Source: Paenilisteria newyorkensis (GTDB lineage: Bacteria; Bacillota; Bacilli; Lactobacillales; Listeriaceae). Taken from it: a stretch of 64,000 nt of DNA. Below, in pieces: positions 1 through 8,599 of this stretch. Positions within the stretch are counted from its first letter, which is position 1. Every line of letters begins with the position of its first letter. The position numbers and the translations under genes were made by a program. The DNA is taken from positions 208,758 through 272,757 of the forward strand of contig NZ_JNFB01000039.1 in assembly GCF_000766145.1 (NCBI RefSeq). The letters are read 5' to 3'. The notes below the pieces were generated by a model that worked only from the letters and a program-made list of their open reading frames with translations, had not been told where the DNA came from and searched no databases.

Positions 1-2
1 CC

Positions 3-89
3 ATTGTTGTTGCTACTTTTGCGGCGGTTCTACAGAGAATTTTGCAAGAAGCAGTGGCTATTAAATCTGAAAACGACTTGACGGTCTGA
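3..89 (+). CDS. DUF2975-family membrane protein, C-terminal end only
   Basis: An open frame enters from the left edge and stops at 87-89. The 28 visible codons end in LQRILQEAVAIKSENDLTV, which resembles the conserved tail of DUF2975 membrane proteins. In Firmicutes these small four-helix proteins are usually followed directly by a YozG-type HTH gene, as here: the stop lies about 12 bases before the next start. The identification rests on this short tail plus the neighbour, so the family name is inference. The start and most of the gene lie outside the window. Confidence 0.7.
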   Translation: MVVATFAAVLQRILQEAVAIKSENDLTV

Positions 90-101
90 GGTGAATGATA
101 T

Positions 102-314
102 ATGGCGATTATAATTAATATTGATGTGCAGCTGGCCAAGAAGAAAATGAGTGTCACCGAACTATCCGAAAAAGTCGGCATAACGATGGCTAATATTTCA
201 ATACTGAAAAATGGCAAGGCCAAAGCTATTCGATTCTCTACGCTAGAAGCCATTTGTTTGGCGCTGGATTGTCAGCCTGGAGATTTATTGGAATACCGGC
301 CTGATGAATCATGA
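102..314 (+). CDS. YozG-like Cro/CI-type HTH regulator
   Basis: A 70-residue protein that is almost entirely one Cro/C1-type helix-turn-helix. The second and third helices lie in TELSEKVGITMANISILKNG (about residues 19-38) and the family tail GDLLEYRPDE closes it. Members of this family regulate the DUF2975 membrane gene next to them, so autoregulation of the pair is a reasonable inference. The start is ATG at 102, with GAGGTG about 8 bases upstream overlapping the previous stop, which suggests translational coupling. The gene ends just before a strong hairpin. Confidence 0.85.
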   Translation: MAIIINIDVQLAKKKMSVTELSEKVGITMANISILKNGKAKAIRFSTLEAICLALDCQPGDLLEYRPDES

Positions 315-320
315 CAAAAA

Positions 321-359
321 TAAAGCATGCTAGCAGGAAAGAGCTAGCATGCTTTATTT
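321..359. terminator. Bidirectional terminator between HTH gene and cupin gene
   Basis: An inverted repeat, AAAGCATGCTAGC against GCTAGCATGCTTT with a short loop, lies between the convergent HTH and cupin genes. It is followed by TATTTGATTTT on the plus strand and TTTTTGTCAT on the minus strand, so it can end transcripts from both sides. Confidence 0.85.
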
Positions 360-363
360 GATT

Positions 364-753
364 TTATAGCGCGTTATAATGCTCGTCACTTACTGGTTCT
401 AACCAATTCGTGCCGCCTTTTTGAGGATTTGTTGTAATAGCAAGATGGACAAATTCACTATCTTTTGTTGCACCGTGCCAATGTTTCAGATTAGCCGGGA
501 TTGTAACCACATCACCGGTATGCAATTTCTGCGCTAGCTTCCCTTCTTCTTGGTAGTAACCTTCGCCGCTTATGACTAATAGTATTTGACCGCCGTCATG
601 CGTATGCCAATTATTTCGCGCTCCTGGCTCAAATGTCACGTTCCCAATCGGGCAATTAAATTCCGTTCCTTCTGGTACAAGCATTTTCAAGTACGCTGTC
701 CCTGTAAAATAATTATTCGTAATCACGTCACCTTTGTTGAAAATTGCAGACAT
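364..753 (-). CDS. Small cupin-domain protein
   Basis: A 129-residue single-domain cupin. The first cupin motif is seen in NNWHTHDGGQILLVISGEG (about residues 47-65), supplying His ligands and a Gln. The second is in GDVVTIPANLKHWHGA (about 80-95), with further His residues. Such proteins bind a divalent metal in a beta-barrel; many lie beside MerR regulators and reductases in aldehyde or quinone stress operons. The substrate cannot be told from sequence. It is the third gene of a minus-strand operon (SDR, MerR, cupin) with gaps of about 20 and 15 bases. AAGGAG precedes the ATG by 8 bases. Confidence 0.85.
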   Translation of the reverse strand: MSAIFNKGDVITNNYFTGTAYLKMLVPEGTEFNCPIGNVTFEPGARNNWHTHDGGQILLVISGEGYYQEEGKLAQKLHTGDVVTIPANLKHWHGATKDSEFVHLAITTNPQKGGTNWLEPVSDEHYNAL

Positions 754-768
754 GCTATCAGCTCCTTC

Positions 769-1149
769 TTAAAAGTCTTTTAACTTCTTCTCCGTCGGCA
801 AAACATGACTGCCGTAATTCTCAATTTTAAAATCTAATCGCTCTAGTGCGCTTTGCATCGTGTCAATCCGGTCCTGCAATTCATTACGCTGCTCTTTTAA
901 AAGTTCTACACGCGCAGGAATCGTAGCATCGCCTTCGCGAAACAGACTCAAATATTCAATCAGCGACTCAATCGAGAGCCCAGCATTTCTCATATGACGA
1001 CTGAATAAAAGCCAACGTAAATCTTCCTCATCAAATTTACGGACACCATTTTCGTTTCGCCGCACTGGCGGAATTAGGCCAATCCGTTCATAATAGCGGA
1101 TCGTGTCCGCAGAAATCTGGGTTTCCTCGCTCACTACTTTGATATTCAT
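769..1149 (-). CDS. MerR-family transcriptional regulator (AdhR-like)
   Basis: A 126-residue MerR regulator. The winged HTH runs from residues 2 to about 70 and contains the hallmark ISADTIRYYERIGLIPP. A dimerisation coiled coil follows (about 78-112). There is no Cys cluster of the metal-sensing kind, so it fits the AdhR/YraB branch that responds to aldehydes or other electrophiles through a single Cys, or to unknown ligands; no obvious Cys is visible here. It lies between the SDR and cupin genes in one operon. A MerR-type operator upstream of the SDR gene (1961-1978) is the likely target, giving autoregulation. The start is ATG with GGGAGGGG upstream. Confidence 0.88.
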   Translation of the reverse strand: MNIKVVSEETQISADTIRYYERIGLIPPVRRNENGVRKFDEEDLRWLLFSRHMRNAGLSIESLIEYLSLFREGDATIPARVELLKEQRNELQDRIDTMQSALERLDFKIENYGSHVLPTEKKLKDF

Positions 1150-1169
1150 TCGCGCTTCCCCTCCCTCTA

Positions 1170-1910
1170 TTAAACTTGTTGGCTCGTTGGGCGCAGCAGG
1201 ATTTCATTCATCGCCGTGTCAGCTGGCGTATCCATAGCAAAAAGAATCGTTTCCGCTACCCGTTCCGGACTAATCGCGACCTCTTCGTATAATTGCTCAA
1301 TTCCTGGTTTCAAATCCTCATCTGTGATAGTATGCGTCAACTCCGTAGCAACGGCACCTGGTGAAATAATGGTTACGCGAACGTTACTTTTAGCTGCGGC
1401 CTCTTCTTGACGCAACGCTTCACTGATTGCTCTGACCGCATATTTTGTCCCACTATAAACGCCGCCCCCTGGATGTGTTTGATGCCCAGCGATAGATGAA
1501 ATATTGATAAAATGACCGCTCTTTTGTTCCCGCATAGTTGGTAATGCAGCTGCGATTCCGTACAGTACGCCTTTAATATTAATGTCCACCATTCGGTCCC
1601 ACTCCGCCACTTTTCGTTTATCAAAAGTAGAATGTGGCATTAATCCAGCATTATTTAGCCAAACATCGATTTTGCCGTACGTATCCAATGCGCGTTTTGC
1701 TAATGCTTCCACACTATCATGTTTTGCAACATCTGTCACTTGATATACCGCTATACCTCCGTCTTTCTCAATATCCCGAACCAACGCCTTTAAACGTTCT
1801 TCCCGACGCGCTCCGAGTACGAGTTTATGCCCTTTTTTAGCGAGAAGTTTTGCAGTCGCTTCCCCGATTCCACTCGATGCTCCTGTAATCACGATTACTT
1901 TTCCTGACAT
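1170..1910 (-). CDS. Short-chain dehydrogenase/reductase
   Basis: A 246-residue classical SDR. It has the NAD(P)-binding GASSGIG near residue 10, NNAG near 88, an active-site Ser in INISSIAG, and the catalytic YSGTK pair. ARREER after the second strand suggests NADPH preference; this is inference. It resembles YdfG/YqjQ-like oxidoreductases of unknown physiological substrate. The frame is open further upstream to 1952, but ATG at 1910 has GGAG 7 bases before it and begins MSGKVIVITG like the family, so I chose it. It is the first gene of the SDR-MerR-cupin operon, downstream of a MerR-type promoter. Confidence 0.9.
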   Translation of the reverse strand: MSGKVIVITGASSGIGEATAKLLAKKGHKLVLGARREERLKALVRDIEKDGGIAVYQVTDVAKHDSVEALAKRALDTYGKIDVWLNNAGLMPHSTFDKRKVAEWDRMVDINIKGVLYGIAAALPTMREQKSGHFINISSIAGHQTHPGGGVYSGTKYAVRAISEALRQEEAAAKSNVRVTIISPGAVATELTHTITDEDLKPGIEQLYEEVAISPERVAETILFAMDTPADTAMNEILLRPTSQQV

Positions 1911-1951
1911 ATACATTCTCCGTTCTCTATTTTGAATTTCACTACTCCACA

Positions 1952-1982
1952 ACCTTACACCTTGGAGTTCACTTCAAGTCAA
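1952..1982 (-). promoter_or_regulatory. MerR-type promoter and operator for SDR-merR-cupin operon
   Basis: On the minus strand, TTGACT (1977-1982) and TAAGGT (1952-1957) are separated by 19 bases. This overlong spacer is characteristic of MerR-activated promoters. An almost perfect dyad, CTTGAAGT-GA-ACTCCAAG (1961-1978), fills the spacer. The operon encodes a MerR protein as its second gene, so it is the expected regulator. Confidence 0.8.
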
Positions 1983-2152
1983 GACAAAGCCCTCCAACAT
2001 CAAAAAGAAAGCACCAACTGCAAAAGATCATCCGACGAATCAGAATTTTACAGCGTGCTTTCCTATTTTTCAGTCGTGTTCTTTTTTCTGATTAATTTGG
2101 CCTTTACTATATGAGAATCGTGATTATGATTGGCATCTGCTCGCTCCTCTGG

Positions 2153-2623
2153 TTAGTTCATCAACGCTTGGTATTTATCAAACAAAGCTAAAAATTCGTC
2201 TTCGGTGAACGAAACGTCCTTGTCTTCTAAAATACCTCGGATTTTCTGTAAACACATGTGCCAGCCCGAGATATCACGCGGCGTATGCGTTGTAAGTTCG
2301 TTGATTTCTTCAGTGAAGCGAAGCGTTGTTTTCTCGCCTTGCTCCGTCAATTCGAACCGTACCATGTTTTTATCCCAAGTGTATTCCAAAATTGATTTCG
2401 GTTCATATACGGTGATTGTCATTTCTTCATATTCGCCATTTCCGAAATCGAATAAGATTAACCCGTCAACGCCAGATTCGCCGACACTTAGCTCAGGGAA
2501 CCATTGGGCAAAACCTTTCGTTGTCGCAATAAGCTCCCAAACTTTAGCGATTTTGCTGTCTAACTCTAATTCGAATGTCATGATACCCGATGTGTCTGTG
2601 ATTTTTTGATATTTTTCTTGCAT
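2153..2623 (-). CDS. AHSA1/SRPBCC-domain protein
   Basis: A 156-residue helix-grip protein of the activator-of-Hsp90-homologue/START superfamily. It has the typical opening of an antiparallel sheet followed by KVWELIATTKGFAQWFPEL (about residues 27-45) and a C-terminal amphipathic helix. These proteins bind hydrophobic ligands; the ligand is unknown. The start is ATG at 2623 with AAGGAG about 10 bases upstream. It is isolated, with no operon partner, and lies between two non-coding stretches. A second SRPBCC domain in this window is fused to an ArsR regulator at 14315-15052, but the two are not close paralogues by eye. Confidence 0.8.
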   Translation of the reverse strand: MQEKYQKITDTSGIMTFELELDSKIAKVWELIATTKGFAQWFPELSVGESGVDGLILFDFGNGEYEEMTITVYEPKSILEYTWDKNMVRFELTEQGEKTTLRFTEEINELTTHTPRDISGWHMCLQKIRGILEDKDVSFTEDEFLALFDKYQALMN

Positions 2624-2643
2624 TTTATTTCAACTCCTTATTT

Positions 2644-2733
2644 TGTTGTGGCTCTTATGAGGCATCCCCTGCCGATTTAGAGCCTCAATATGCATGAGAA
2701 CGCAGTGAGCAGGTAATCCACCAGCGGCTCTTA
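2644..2733. repeat. Dispersed intergenic repeat family 1, copy A
   Basis: This 90-base block matches 24402-24491 at all but 6 positions by direct comparison. Both begin TGTTGTGGCTCTTATGAGG and end GGCTCTTA, so each copy carries GGCTCTTA at both ends. A third, shorter relative is at about 24229-24300. It also contains GGCTCT...AGAGCC that can pair. It occupies the intergenic space between the SRPBCC gene and the MFS gene; nothing codes here. Confidence 0.8.
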
Positions 2734-2842
2734 AACACCAAATAAAGAACCACCAGCAAATCAAAATTCAACGCGTATACAAACTGAGCATTCGTTCCTT
2801 GCCCTGCGTCACGTCTCGCATCTCCGATCCAGCTTCACCAGC

Positions 2843-2946
2843 CAGCCTCTCGGAAATTTCGTGGCCTCCGCAAAAACCAAAAGAGGGTTTTCACTGCGCC
2901 CCCTAACAATTTCTGTCGAGGCTAAACGGGCTGGTTCAGCTTTTCA
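2843..2946. repeat. Dispersed 3'-end repeat E1, overlapping the MFS stop codon
   Basis: This segment, starting GCCTCTCGGAAATTTC, is recognisably the same as 24781-24880, down to CTAAACGGGC and the CTTTTCA that follows. In this copy it runs into the last codons of the MFS gene, whose terminal residues and stop lie within the repeat. In the other copy it stops just short of the rnjB stop. The hairpin that is perfect in the other copy is degraded here. Confidence 0.7.
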
Positions 2947-4169
2947 GGTTTCACAAATAACAATAACACACCACCAATAATAAATAAAACAACGAGGCTT
3001 GCGACGCCGTATTGTGTGTGGCCGGTGATTTGGGCGATGACTCCCATTAACGCCGGCCCCATAATCGCTGAAAATTTGCCGAAAATATTGTAGAATCCGT
3101 AAAATTCATTGGATCGTTCTTTCGGAATAATTTTGCCAAAATAGGAACGGCTCAGCGCCTGAATACCGCCTTGTGATGTCCCAACTAGCATCGCTAAAAT
3201 CCAGAAGTCTGTCGCAGTTTTCATGAAAATGGCGTAAATACAGATAATGATATAGATGGAAATCGCAGTGAGTATCAACGCTTTCCCGCCAAAACGTTTC
3301 GCGAGCTGACCGTATATAATCGTAAATGGAAACGCGACAATTTGCGTGACTAACAAAACAATGATAAGTGTCGTATCTGAAATCCCGAGATCAATCCCGT
3401 ACGACGACGCCATGCGGAAAATCGTGTCCACACCATCGATATAAAAGAAATACGCGACGAGAAACAGCACAATATTGCGGTACTGCTTGATATTTTTAAG
3501 CGTTTTGCCCAGTCTGATAAAACTGCTACGTACAGGCTTTTTATCATGCGGAATAAAGTAGACTTGATGGACGTTGCGCCACAGTGGAATCGTAAATACG
3601 GCCCACCAAACCGCTGTCAGCAAGAATGCCCCATTAAGCAACATCGTTTGGCTAATCGGCAAAATCCCCGTTGCTTGGAAAAAGATAAAAGCGACGAACG
3701 GAATACAGCTTCCTAAGTATCCGAATGCATAACCGTATGATGAAATTTTGTCCATGCGATCGTTTGTCGTGACATCAACTAAAAATGAATCGTAAAATAT
3801 ATTCGCGCCGGAAAAACCGATGAGTGACAGCATGTAGAAAATGAGTAGCAGTATCCACTGATCGCTCGGAACGAATACGAAAGCTACTGTAAATGCAATG
3901 CCTAGCCACGTAAATAAGCTGAAAAACCGTTTTTTGAAAAATTGATAGTCGGCGATTGTTCCTAGAATTGGCGCTAGTAAGGAAATAAATAGCGTTCCTA
4001 AAGAATTCGCGTAACCCCAATAAGCGGTCGACACATGGTCCGCAATCCCCGCATTACTCGCCACGCCTTTAAAATAAATCGGCAAAATCGCCGTCGTAAT
4101 CATGATGGAATAAACCGAATTACCCCAATCTTGAAAAACCCAGCTCTTCTCTTGTTTCGTCAGTTTCAT
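2922..4169 (-). CDS. MFS transporter, UMF1/Atg22-like
   Basis: A 415-residue polytopic membrane protein with about 12 hydrophobic segments. The opening QEKSWVFQDWGNSVYSIMI and the ILGTIADYQFFKKRF loop after TM2 are typical of the UMF1 (unknown major facilitator) group related to yeast Atg22. QALSRSYFGKIIPKERSNEFYGFYN in the later cytoplasmic loop is another family hallmark. The substrate is unknown; Atg22 exports amino acids from the vacuole. It lies 19 bases downstream of the phosphodiesterase gene and is probably co-transcribed with it. The last codons lie within a dispersed repeat (E1). Confidence 0.85.
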   Translation of the reverse strand: MKLTKQEKSWVFQDWGNSVYSIMITTAILPIYFKGVASNAGIADHVSTAYWGYANSLGTLFISLLAPILGTIADYQFFKKRFFSLFTWLGIAFTVAFVFVPSDQWILLLIFYMLSLIGFSGANIFYDSFLVDVTTNDRMDKISSYGYAFGYLGSCIPFVAFIFFQATGILPISQTMLLNGAFLLTAVWWAVFTIPLWRNVHQVYFIPHDKKPVRSSFIRLGKTLKNIKQYRNIVLFLVAYFFYIDGVDTIFRMASSYGIDLGISDTTLIIVLLVTQIVAFPFTIIYGQLAKRFGGKALILTAISIYIIICIYAIFMKTATDFWILAMLVGTSQGGIQALSRSYFGKIIPKERSNEFYGFYNIFGKFSAIMGPALMGVIAQITGHTQYGVASLVVLFIIGGVLLLFVKPEKLNQPV

Positions 4170-4188
4170 CTAGACGTATCCCCTTTAC

Positions 4189-5457
4189 TTAATCAAAAAT
4201 AGCTTCGATTACCGTTCCTTCTGTATCCGGCAAATTGAGATTCAAAATCGCCGCAAAAGTTGGTGCCTCATCGATAAGTCGTGCCTGCGGAATCACCGCA
4301 CCCGATTTAACCCCCTTACCGAATGCAATCATCGTTGTCGCATAATTCGGTTTTTGCGGAGAATAGCCGTGTACCGCTTGGTAAAAATCTGGATTCCCGA
4401 TATCCTCTGGCCTCACTTTTTGAACGAGTTCGCCAAATGCCTGGTCCTTAAAATAATAACCAGCTGTCGCTTCAATCATGAGTAAACACGTATCGTCGGC
4501 GCCAAATGCCGTCGCCTCGTCTTGCTGATAAATGTTTTCGATGCCTTCGCAGTTTTCAAGCAGCGACCGAATCGCCACAGCCCTAGTAGCATCCTTTGCA
4601 TAAATATAACACGAGCCATCACAACTTTTCGCGTAGACTTCCCAGGCAACGATTTTATTTTGCTGCAGCGTCAGAAAGCCTTGTTCCGCAAACAGAACAT
4701 TGAGCTGAATCACCGAATGCACATCGATTTGATAATGATCGCCAAGCACGATGAACGTCGTATCCTCATATGTACCATTTTGCTTCGTCGCATCGATAAT
4801 CCGAGCCAAACGAGCGTCATGCCGTTCGAGCGCATCCCGAGCCTCCTGCGACCTCACACCGTGTGCATGCCGCATACTATCCATATCCACAAAATGGGCC
4901 AACGTCAAATTCGGCTTCTTCCGCAAAATCGTATCCTCTACCGCTGCAATCAAAAAATCATCCAGTTCCGGCTGCTCAATTCCTCGACGCAATTTACCAA
5001 AACGTCTGTTCATATCCATTAAAAATCCCGGCGAGCTACCCCATAAGGAAACCATCACCTGATTCAGCCAAAACCGGTTCGGAAAAATTTCTGCGATGTT
5101 GTAATCAATCGAACTTCGCGCCGCCACTGGCCATAAAAAAGCCGCCGTCGTGAGCCCTGCTTGTTTGGCTACATCGTATAGAGTCGGGACCTTGATTGCC
5201 TCGCGGTACCAAAACCAATCCGGTGACGCTTTTTCGGGCTGAATTTTTGTATTATTTACAATGCCGTGCGTCCTTGGATAATGCCCCGTCACGATGGTCG
5301 TGTGCGCTGGGTACGTTAGCGACGGATAAATTGTTTCCACGGCTTCGACATGCGCGCCGTTATTTTTCAAAAAAGCAAGCGTTGGCAAGCCTGTGAGATC
5401 TTCCAAATCAGCCGAACCCAACGCGTCCAGTGAAACAATGACTAAATAGCGACTCAT
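4189..5457 (-). CDS. Nucleotide pyrophosphatase/phosphodiesterase-family hydrolase
   Basis: A 422-residue alkaline-phosphatase-superfamily enzyme of the NPP type. First metal Asp: VIVSLDALG (about residue 10). Nucleophile Thr: PSLTYPAHTTIVTGHYP. Asp/His ligands: HFVDMDSMRHAHG. The GDHYQIDV segment stands where many relatives have GDHGM. Last His: VHGYSP. There is no signal peptide, so it is predicted cytosolic. The reaction would be phosphodiester or phosphomonoester hydrolysis of an unknown small molecule. ATG at 5457 is preferred over the longer frame because GGAGG lies upstream of it and conserved residues begin at once. It heads a two-gene unit with the UMF1 transporter. Confidence 0.85.
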   Translation of the reverse strand: MSRYLVIVSLDALGSADLEDLTGLPTLAFLKNNGAHVEAVETIYPSLTYPAHTTIVTGHYPRTHGIVNNTKIQPEKASPDWFWYREAIKVPTLYDVAKQAGLTTAAFLWPVAARSSIDYNIAEIFPNRFWLNQVMVSLWGSSPGFLMDMNRRFGKLRRGIEQPELDDFLIAAVEDTILRKKPNLTLAHFVDMDSMRHAHGVRSQEARDALERHDARLARIIDATKQNGTYEDTTFIVLGDHYQIDVHSVIQLNVLFAEQGFLTLQQNKIVAWEVYAKSCDGSCYIYAKDATRAVAIRSLLENCEGIENIYQQDEATAFGADDTCLLMIEATAGYYFKDQAFGELVQKVRPEDIGNPDFYQAVHGYSPQKPNYATTMIAFGKGVKSGAVIPQARLIDEAPTFAAILNLNLPDTEGTVIEAIFD

Positions 5458-5481
5458 ATTTTGATATCCTCCCATTAGAAA

Positions 5482-5520
5482 AACTGAGAAAATTGCATGA
5501 CCAACCTTCTCAGTTCCGCC
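5482..5520 (-). terminator. Terminator after AI-2E family gene
   Basis: A perfect 9-base stem, AACTGAGAA against TTCTCAGTT, with a 16-base loop. On the minus strand it is followed by TTTCT. It lies directly after the stop of the 5521-6561 gene and before the ribosome site of the phosphodiesterase gene. Confidence 0.75.
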
Positions 5521-6561
5521 TTACTTATCTGTTATTTTGTGGTCTGGGTGAACGAGCACCTCGTCTTTATTGATAACGCCCAGCACGTCTAGGAAGAACA
5601 TGAAGACAGGAATACCAACGATTAATCCCCAAATGCCGAAGAAATGCTCGGAGAAAATCAAGACGATGAACGTATAGAAAACCGGCAAATCTGTTTTCGC
5701 AGACATTAATTTCGGATTTAAAACGTACGATTCCAACGCGTGAATCACTACAACGAGCACCAAAATAATCAAGACGTAATTCACGCCGCCAATCGTGTAG
5801 GCGATAATTGTTAACGGCACCATCGAAATAATAACCCCGGCTACCGGTATCAAACCTAGTAGGAAAACCATTATCGCAAGTGAGAACAATTGCGGGAATC
5901 CCATAATCCAAAGCGCAATCGTTGTGAGAACGCAGTTGACCAAGGCAATCATGAACTGTGCTTCAATAACCTTACCAAACGTCTCGTTAAACTTACCACC
6001 GAAATACTTCACCTCGTCGTAAATGAACGCGACTTTACTCTGGCCAAACTTGCTAGTGAATAAGATAAGTTGCTCTTTTCCAAGCGAGAAGAATAGGCTT
6101 AGAATCAGCGCAATAAACGTATTCATCGCAACCACGCCAATATTCGCTAAATAAGTGAACAAGAACTGAATCCCATCATTCGCGTACTTCGTTATTTCGA
6201 ATTCTTTCGCGAGAGACATGATGTAATTCACCGTTTCATTATTGCTTGGTTTCGTGTAGAAATGGTTGATGGAGCGGATAAGCTGATCCATTTGCTCAAT
6301 TAACATTGGAATATATTTCACTATCAACAACGTAATACCCAGCGCAATAAACGCATACAGGATAATCACGATAATTTTCCGATAAATGGAAATACGCTTC
6401 AAAATAAAATTCTCCAACCGATTGATGAGGAAGGAAAAAATGAACGTCAGCAAGATAATATCAATCATGCTTCTAAGTAAATACAGAATAACGGCGATTA
6501 AAAGAAACACCAGTACACGCCGAAAACTGCGATTGTAAAATAATTTGGTCCAAGCGTCCAA
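5521..6561 (-). CDS. AI-2E/PerM-family membrane protein
   Basis: A 346-residue polytopic protein of the AI-2E transporter (PerM, UPF0118) family. It has paired N-terminal helices, a long amphipathic stretch (about residues 75-125), and the family core FPQLFSLAIMVFLLGLIPVAG plus VLNPKLM near the C-terminus. Family members are implicated in signal or ion export, including Na/H antiport in some; the substrate here is unknown. The start is TTG at 6561, 8 bases after a strong GGAGG; no ATG with a comparable site lies nearby. It is a single-gene unit with its own terminator. Confidence 0.85.
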   Translation of the reverse strand: MDAWTKLFYNRSFRRVLVFLLIAVILYLLRSMIDIILLTFIFSFLINRLENFILKRISIYRKIIVIILYAFIALGITLLIVKYIPMLIEQMDQLIRSINHFYTKPSNNETVNYIMSLAKEFEITKYANDGIQFLFTYLANIGVVAMNTFIALILSLFFSLGKEQLILFTSKFGQSKVAFIYDEVKYFGGKFNETFGKVIEAQFMIALVNCVLTTIALWIMGFPQLFSLAIMVFLLGLIPVAGVIISMVPLTIIAYTIGGVNYVLIILVLVVVIHALESYVLNPKLMSAKTDLPVFYTFIVLIFSEHFFGIWGLIVGIPVFMFFLDVLGVINKDEVLVHPDHKITDK

Positions 6562-6645
6562 AATGACAGCCTCCTCTAGTTTCTGACTTCCTCTATTGTA
6601 TCAAAAAAAGCGTTGCCATGCATGCCTTAACTGGAAAATAAAAAA

Positions 6646-6683
6646 ATCTTCCTAACCCGCAAATGCTCACAGGCTAAAAAGAT
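6646..6683 (-). terminator. Terminator after murB
   Basis: On the minus strand ATCTTTTTAGCCTG pairs with CGGGTTAGGAAGAT, using several G-U pairs, and is followed by TTTTTTTATTTT. It sits immediately after the murB stop. Confidence 0.75.
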
Positions 6684-6689
6684 CTCGTT

Positions 6690-7604
6690 CTACTTATCTT
6701 CTCCGATAATTTTTACTTCCGTTTCCAGTAAAATACCAGATTGTTCAAAAACGGTTTTCTGGACGTGTTCGATTAAATTCATGTAATCCGTCGCCGTTGC
6801 ATGATCAATGTTCACGATAAAACCAGCGTGCTTTTTCGATACTTGCGCCCCACCGATTTGGTACCCTTGCAACCCAGCTTCTTGAATCAATTTACCAGCA
6901 AAATGACCAGGAGGGCGTTTGAAAACACTGCCGCATGATGGGTATTCTAATGGTTGTTTTGATTCGCGCATTTCTGTTAGTTCATCCATTTTTAGACGGA
7001 TTTGCGTTTTATCGGCGAGCTCTAATTCGAACACAGCTTCTAACACGATGTAATGCTTATCCGCGATGGAACTTTTGCGATAGCGGGCTTCTAGTTGGTC
7101 TTTTTGGAGATGTAAGAGTTCACCAGTCGCTGTTAATACGGTTGCTTCGATTAGGACATCGGATATTTCACCGCCGTAAGCGCCTGCGTTCATATATAGC
7201 GCGCCGCCGACTGAGCCTGGGATGCCGCATGCGAATTCTAAGCCACTGAGTGATTCCTCTAGCGCAAACCGGGACACATCGATAATCTTAGCGCCGCAAC
7301 CAGCAATAATGCGCGTACCCTCTCGCTTAATTGCATGTAGAGCGTCCAGGTACATCACGATACCGCGAATGCCGCCGTCTTTAATAATCAGATTCGAGCC
7401 ATTTCCGAGTATCGTTAGCGGAATCTGATTCGTATGGGCAAAAGCAATCGTCTTTGCCGCTAAATCATGACTCGTAGGCATCACAAAAAGATCGGCTTTC
7501 CCGCCCGTTTTTGTAAACGTGTACGCCGCCAAATCTTCTTCTGTCTTGATAATAAGTGTCGGGATTTCTTGTTTCAGTTGTTCCATCGTTTGAGTTGTAT
7601 ACAT
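6690..7604 (-). CDS. murB: UDP-N-acetylenolpyruvoylglucosamine reductase
   Basis: MurB reduces UDP-GlcNAc-enolpyruvate to UDP-MurNAc with NADPH and FAD, in cytosolic peptidoglycan precursor synthesis. The 304-residue length is that of type II (Gram-positive) MurB. FAD-binding GNGSN is at 67-71 and GIPGSVGG at 127-134; RYRKSS is at 174-179. The catalytic Ser is in PSCGSVFK (Ser226) and the catalytic Glu in LLETEVK (Glu296). It follows the coiled-coil gene by 25 bases on the same strand, so the two probably share the promoter at about 8510-8538. The terminator lies just downstream. Confidence 0.97.
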   Translation of the reverse strand: MYTTQTMEQLKQEIPTLIIKTEEDLAAYTFTKTGGKADLFVMPTSHDLAAKTIAFAHTNQIPLTILGNGSNLIIKDGGIRGIVMYLDALHAIKREGTRIIAGCGAKIIDVSRFALEESLSGLEFACGIPGSVGGALYMNAGAYGGEISDVLIEATVLTATGELLHLQKDQLEARYRKSSIADKHYIVLEAVFELELADKTQIRLKMDELTEMRESKQPLEYPSCGSVFKRPPGHFAGKLIQEAGLQGYQIGGAQVSKKHAGFIVNIDHATATDYMNLIEHVQKTVFEQSGILLETEVKIIGEDK

Positions 7605-7629
7605 ACGCCTTACCTTTCTAACGCCATCT

Positions 7630-8469
7630 TTAGGCTTTCTTATTTCGAATTAAAGGTCCTATTTTCTCCATCGGTGGTTCGTACACACGGCAATAGGCTT
7701 CATACGCCTTCCCGTAATCCTTCACACGAGCCGGAATAGGCTGGTTCAGATTTAACTGCAAGCCATTTTCGAGCATCGGTATCAATGATATAATTTGATC
7801 AAAAATATGACCGGCTTGGGCTTCACTCAGCACAAACGCTAACTTTGATAAAGCACGGCGTTGTTCAGCTGGTAACATTTTCCCGTGCATTTGCGTCCAT
7901 TTTAACATTTTCTTACGGGTATCACGCGTTTTCTCCAAATACAGACTTTGCCCGTACGCTGCCATAGCATACGCGAGCGACAAGTCCTCGGCATTATTCC
8001 AATCTTCTTCAAAAATCTCCTGCTGCGACTCCACTTTCTCATTTAAAAGCGTGATGTCCTCTTGGTAAATATCTAATTTGCGTTGCTGCTGTTTGTAAAC
8101 CTCGAGCGCTAAATTCAGCTCATCCATCTCGGACTGCAATTTCTGACCAAACAGCCCTTTTTCATTCAAAATACGCTGAACGCTTTCAATTCGCTCCGCA
8201 GTAATACTATCTCGTTCTTTGACCAATTGCGCACGTTTCTTCAAGTAATCAAAGTAAAAACTATATTTCTGAACCTCGATAATCACTTTTTCTGCTGTTT
8301 CCAGGTCTACTGTTAGGCCATCGGGATTAGTGACAATAATACCCGCGATTTTTCCGAGCATCGAATAAACAATCACGTCGAAAAATTGCCCATCTACGCG
8401 AACTTTGTACGGTAACGTATGATTGTTCTCTAACATTTTTTTATATACTTTGGGATTCTTATTTACCAT
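7630..8469 (-). CDS. Uncharacterised coiled-coil protein upstream of murB
   Basis: I do not recognise a characterised family. The 279-residue protein has an N-terminal globular part (about 1-70, including [16 protein letters not shown]) followed by heptad-rich helices (about residues 75-170, many E/K/Q/L) and a helical C-terminus. There is no signal peptide or membrane segment. ATG at 8469 is chosen over an upstream TTG because AAGGTG lies 6 bases before it. It is the first gene of a two-gene unit with murB and has a good promoter in front. A cell-envelope or septation link is only suggested by that company. Confidence 0.75.
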   Translation of the reverse strand: MVNKNPKVYKKMLENNHTLPYKVRVDGQFFDVIVYSMLGKIAGIIVTNPDGLTVDLETAEKVIIEVQKYSFYFDYLKKRAQLVKERDSITAERIESVQRILNEKGLFGQKLQSEMDELNLALEVYKQQQRKLDIYQEDITLLNEKVESQQEIFEEDWNNAEDLSLAYAMAAYGQSLYLEKTRDTRKKMLKWTQMHGKMLPAEQRRALSKLAFVLSEAQAGHIFDQIISLIPMLENGLQLNLNQPIPARVKDYGKAYEAYCRVYEPPMEKIGPLIRNKKA

Positions 8470-8509
8470 CCATATCACCTTCAATCAGCAATTCTGTTCC
8501 TATTCTTCC

Positions 8510-8538
8510 ATTATAAATGAAAATGTCTCAAATGTCAG
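8510..8538 (-). promoter_or_regulatory. SigA-type promoter of the coiled-coil/murB unit
   Basis: On the minus strand CTGACA (8533-8538) and TATAAT (8510-8515) are separated by exactly 17 bases, about 40 bases before the start codon. Confidence 0.75.
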
Positions 8539-8599
8539 GGAAAAGTTTTCAAAGCCCTGTTGTTTACATAATTATATTATCGTCATCTACTAACATTTC

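Noticed and set aside
4522..5153. Three long plus-strand frames opposite the phosphodiesterase gene
   Set aside because: They are shadows of the GC-biased coding strand, with no domains.
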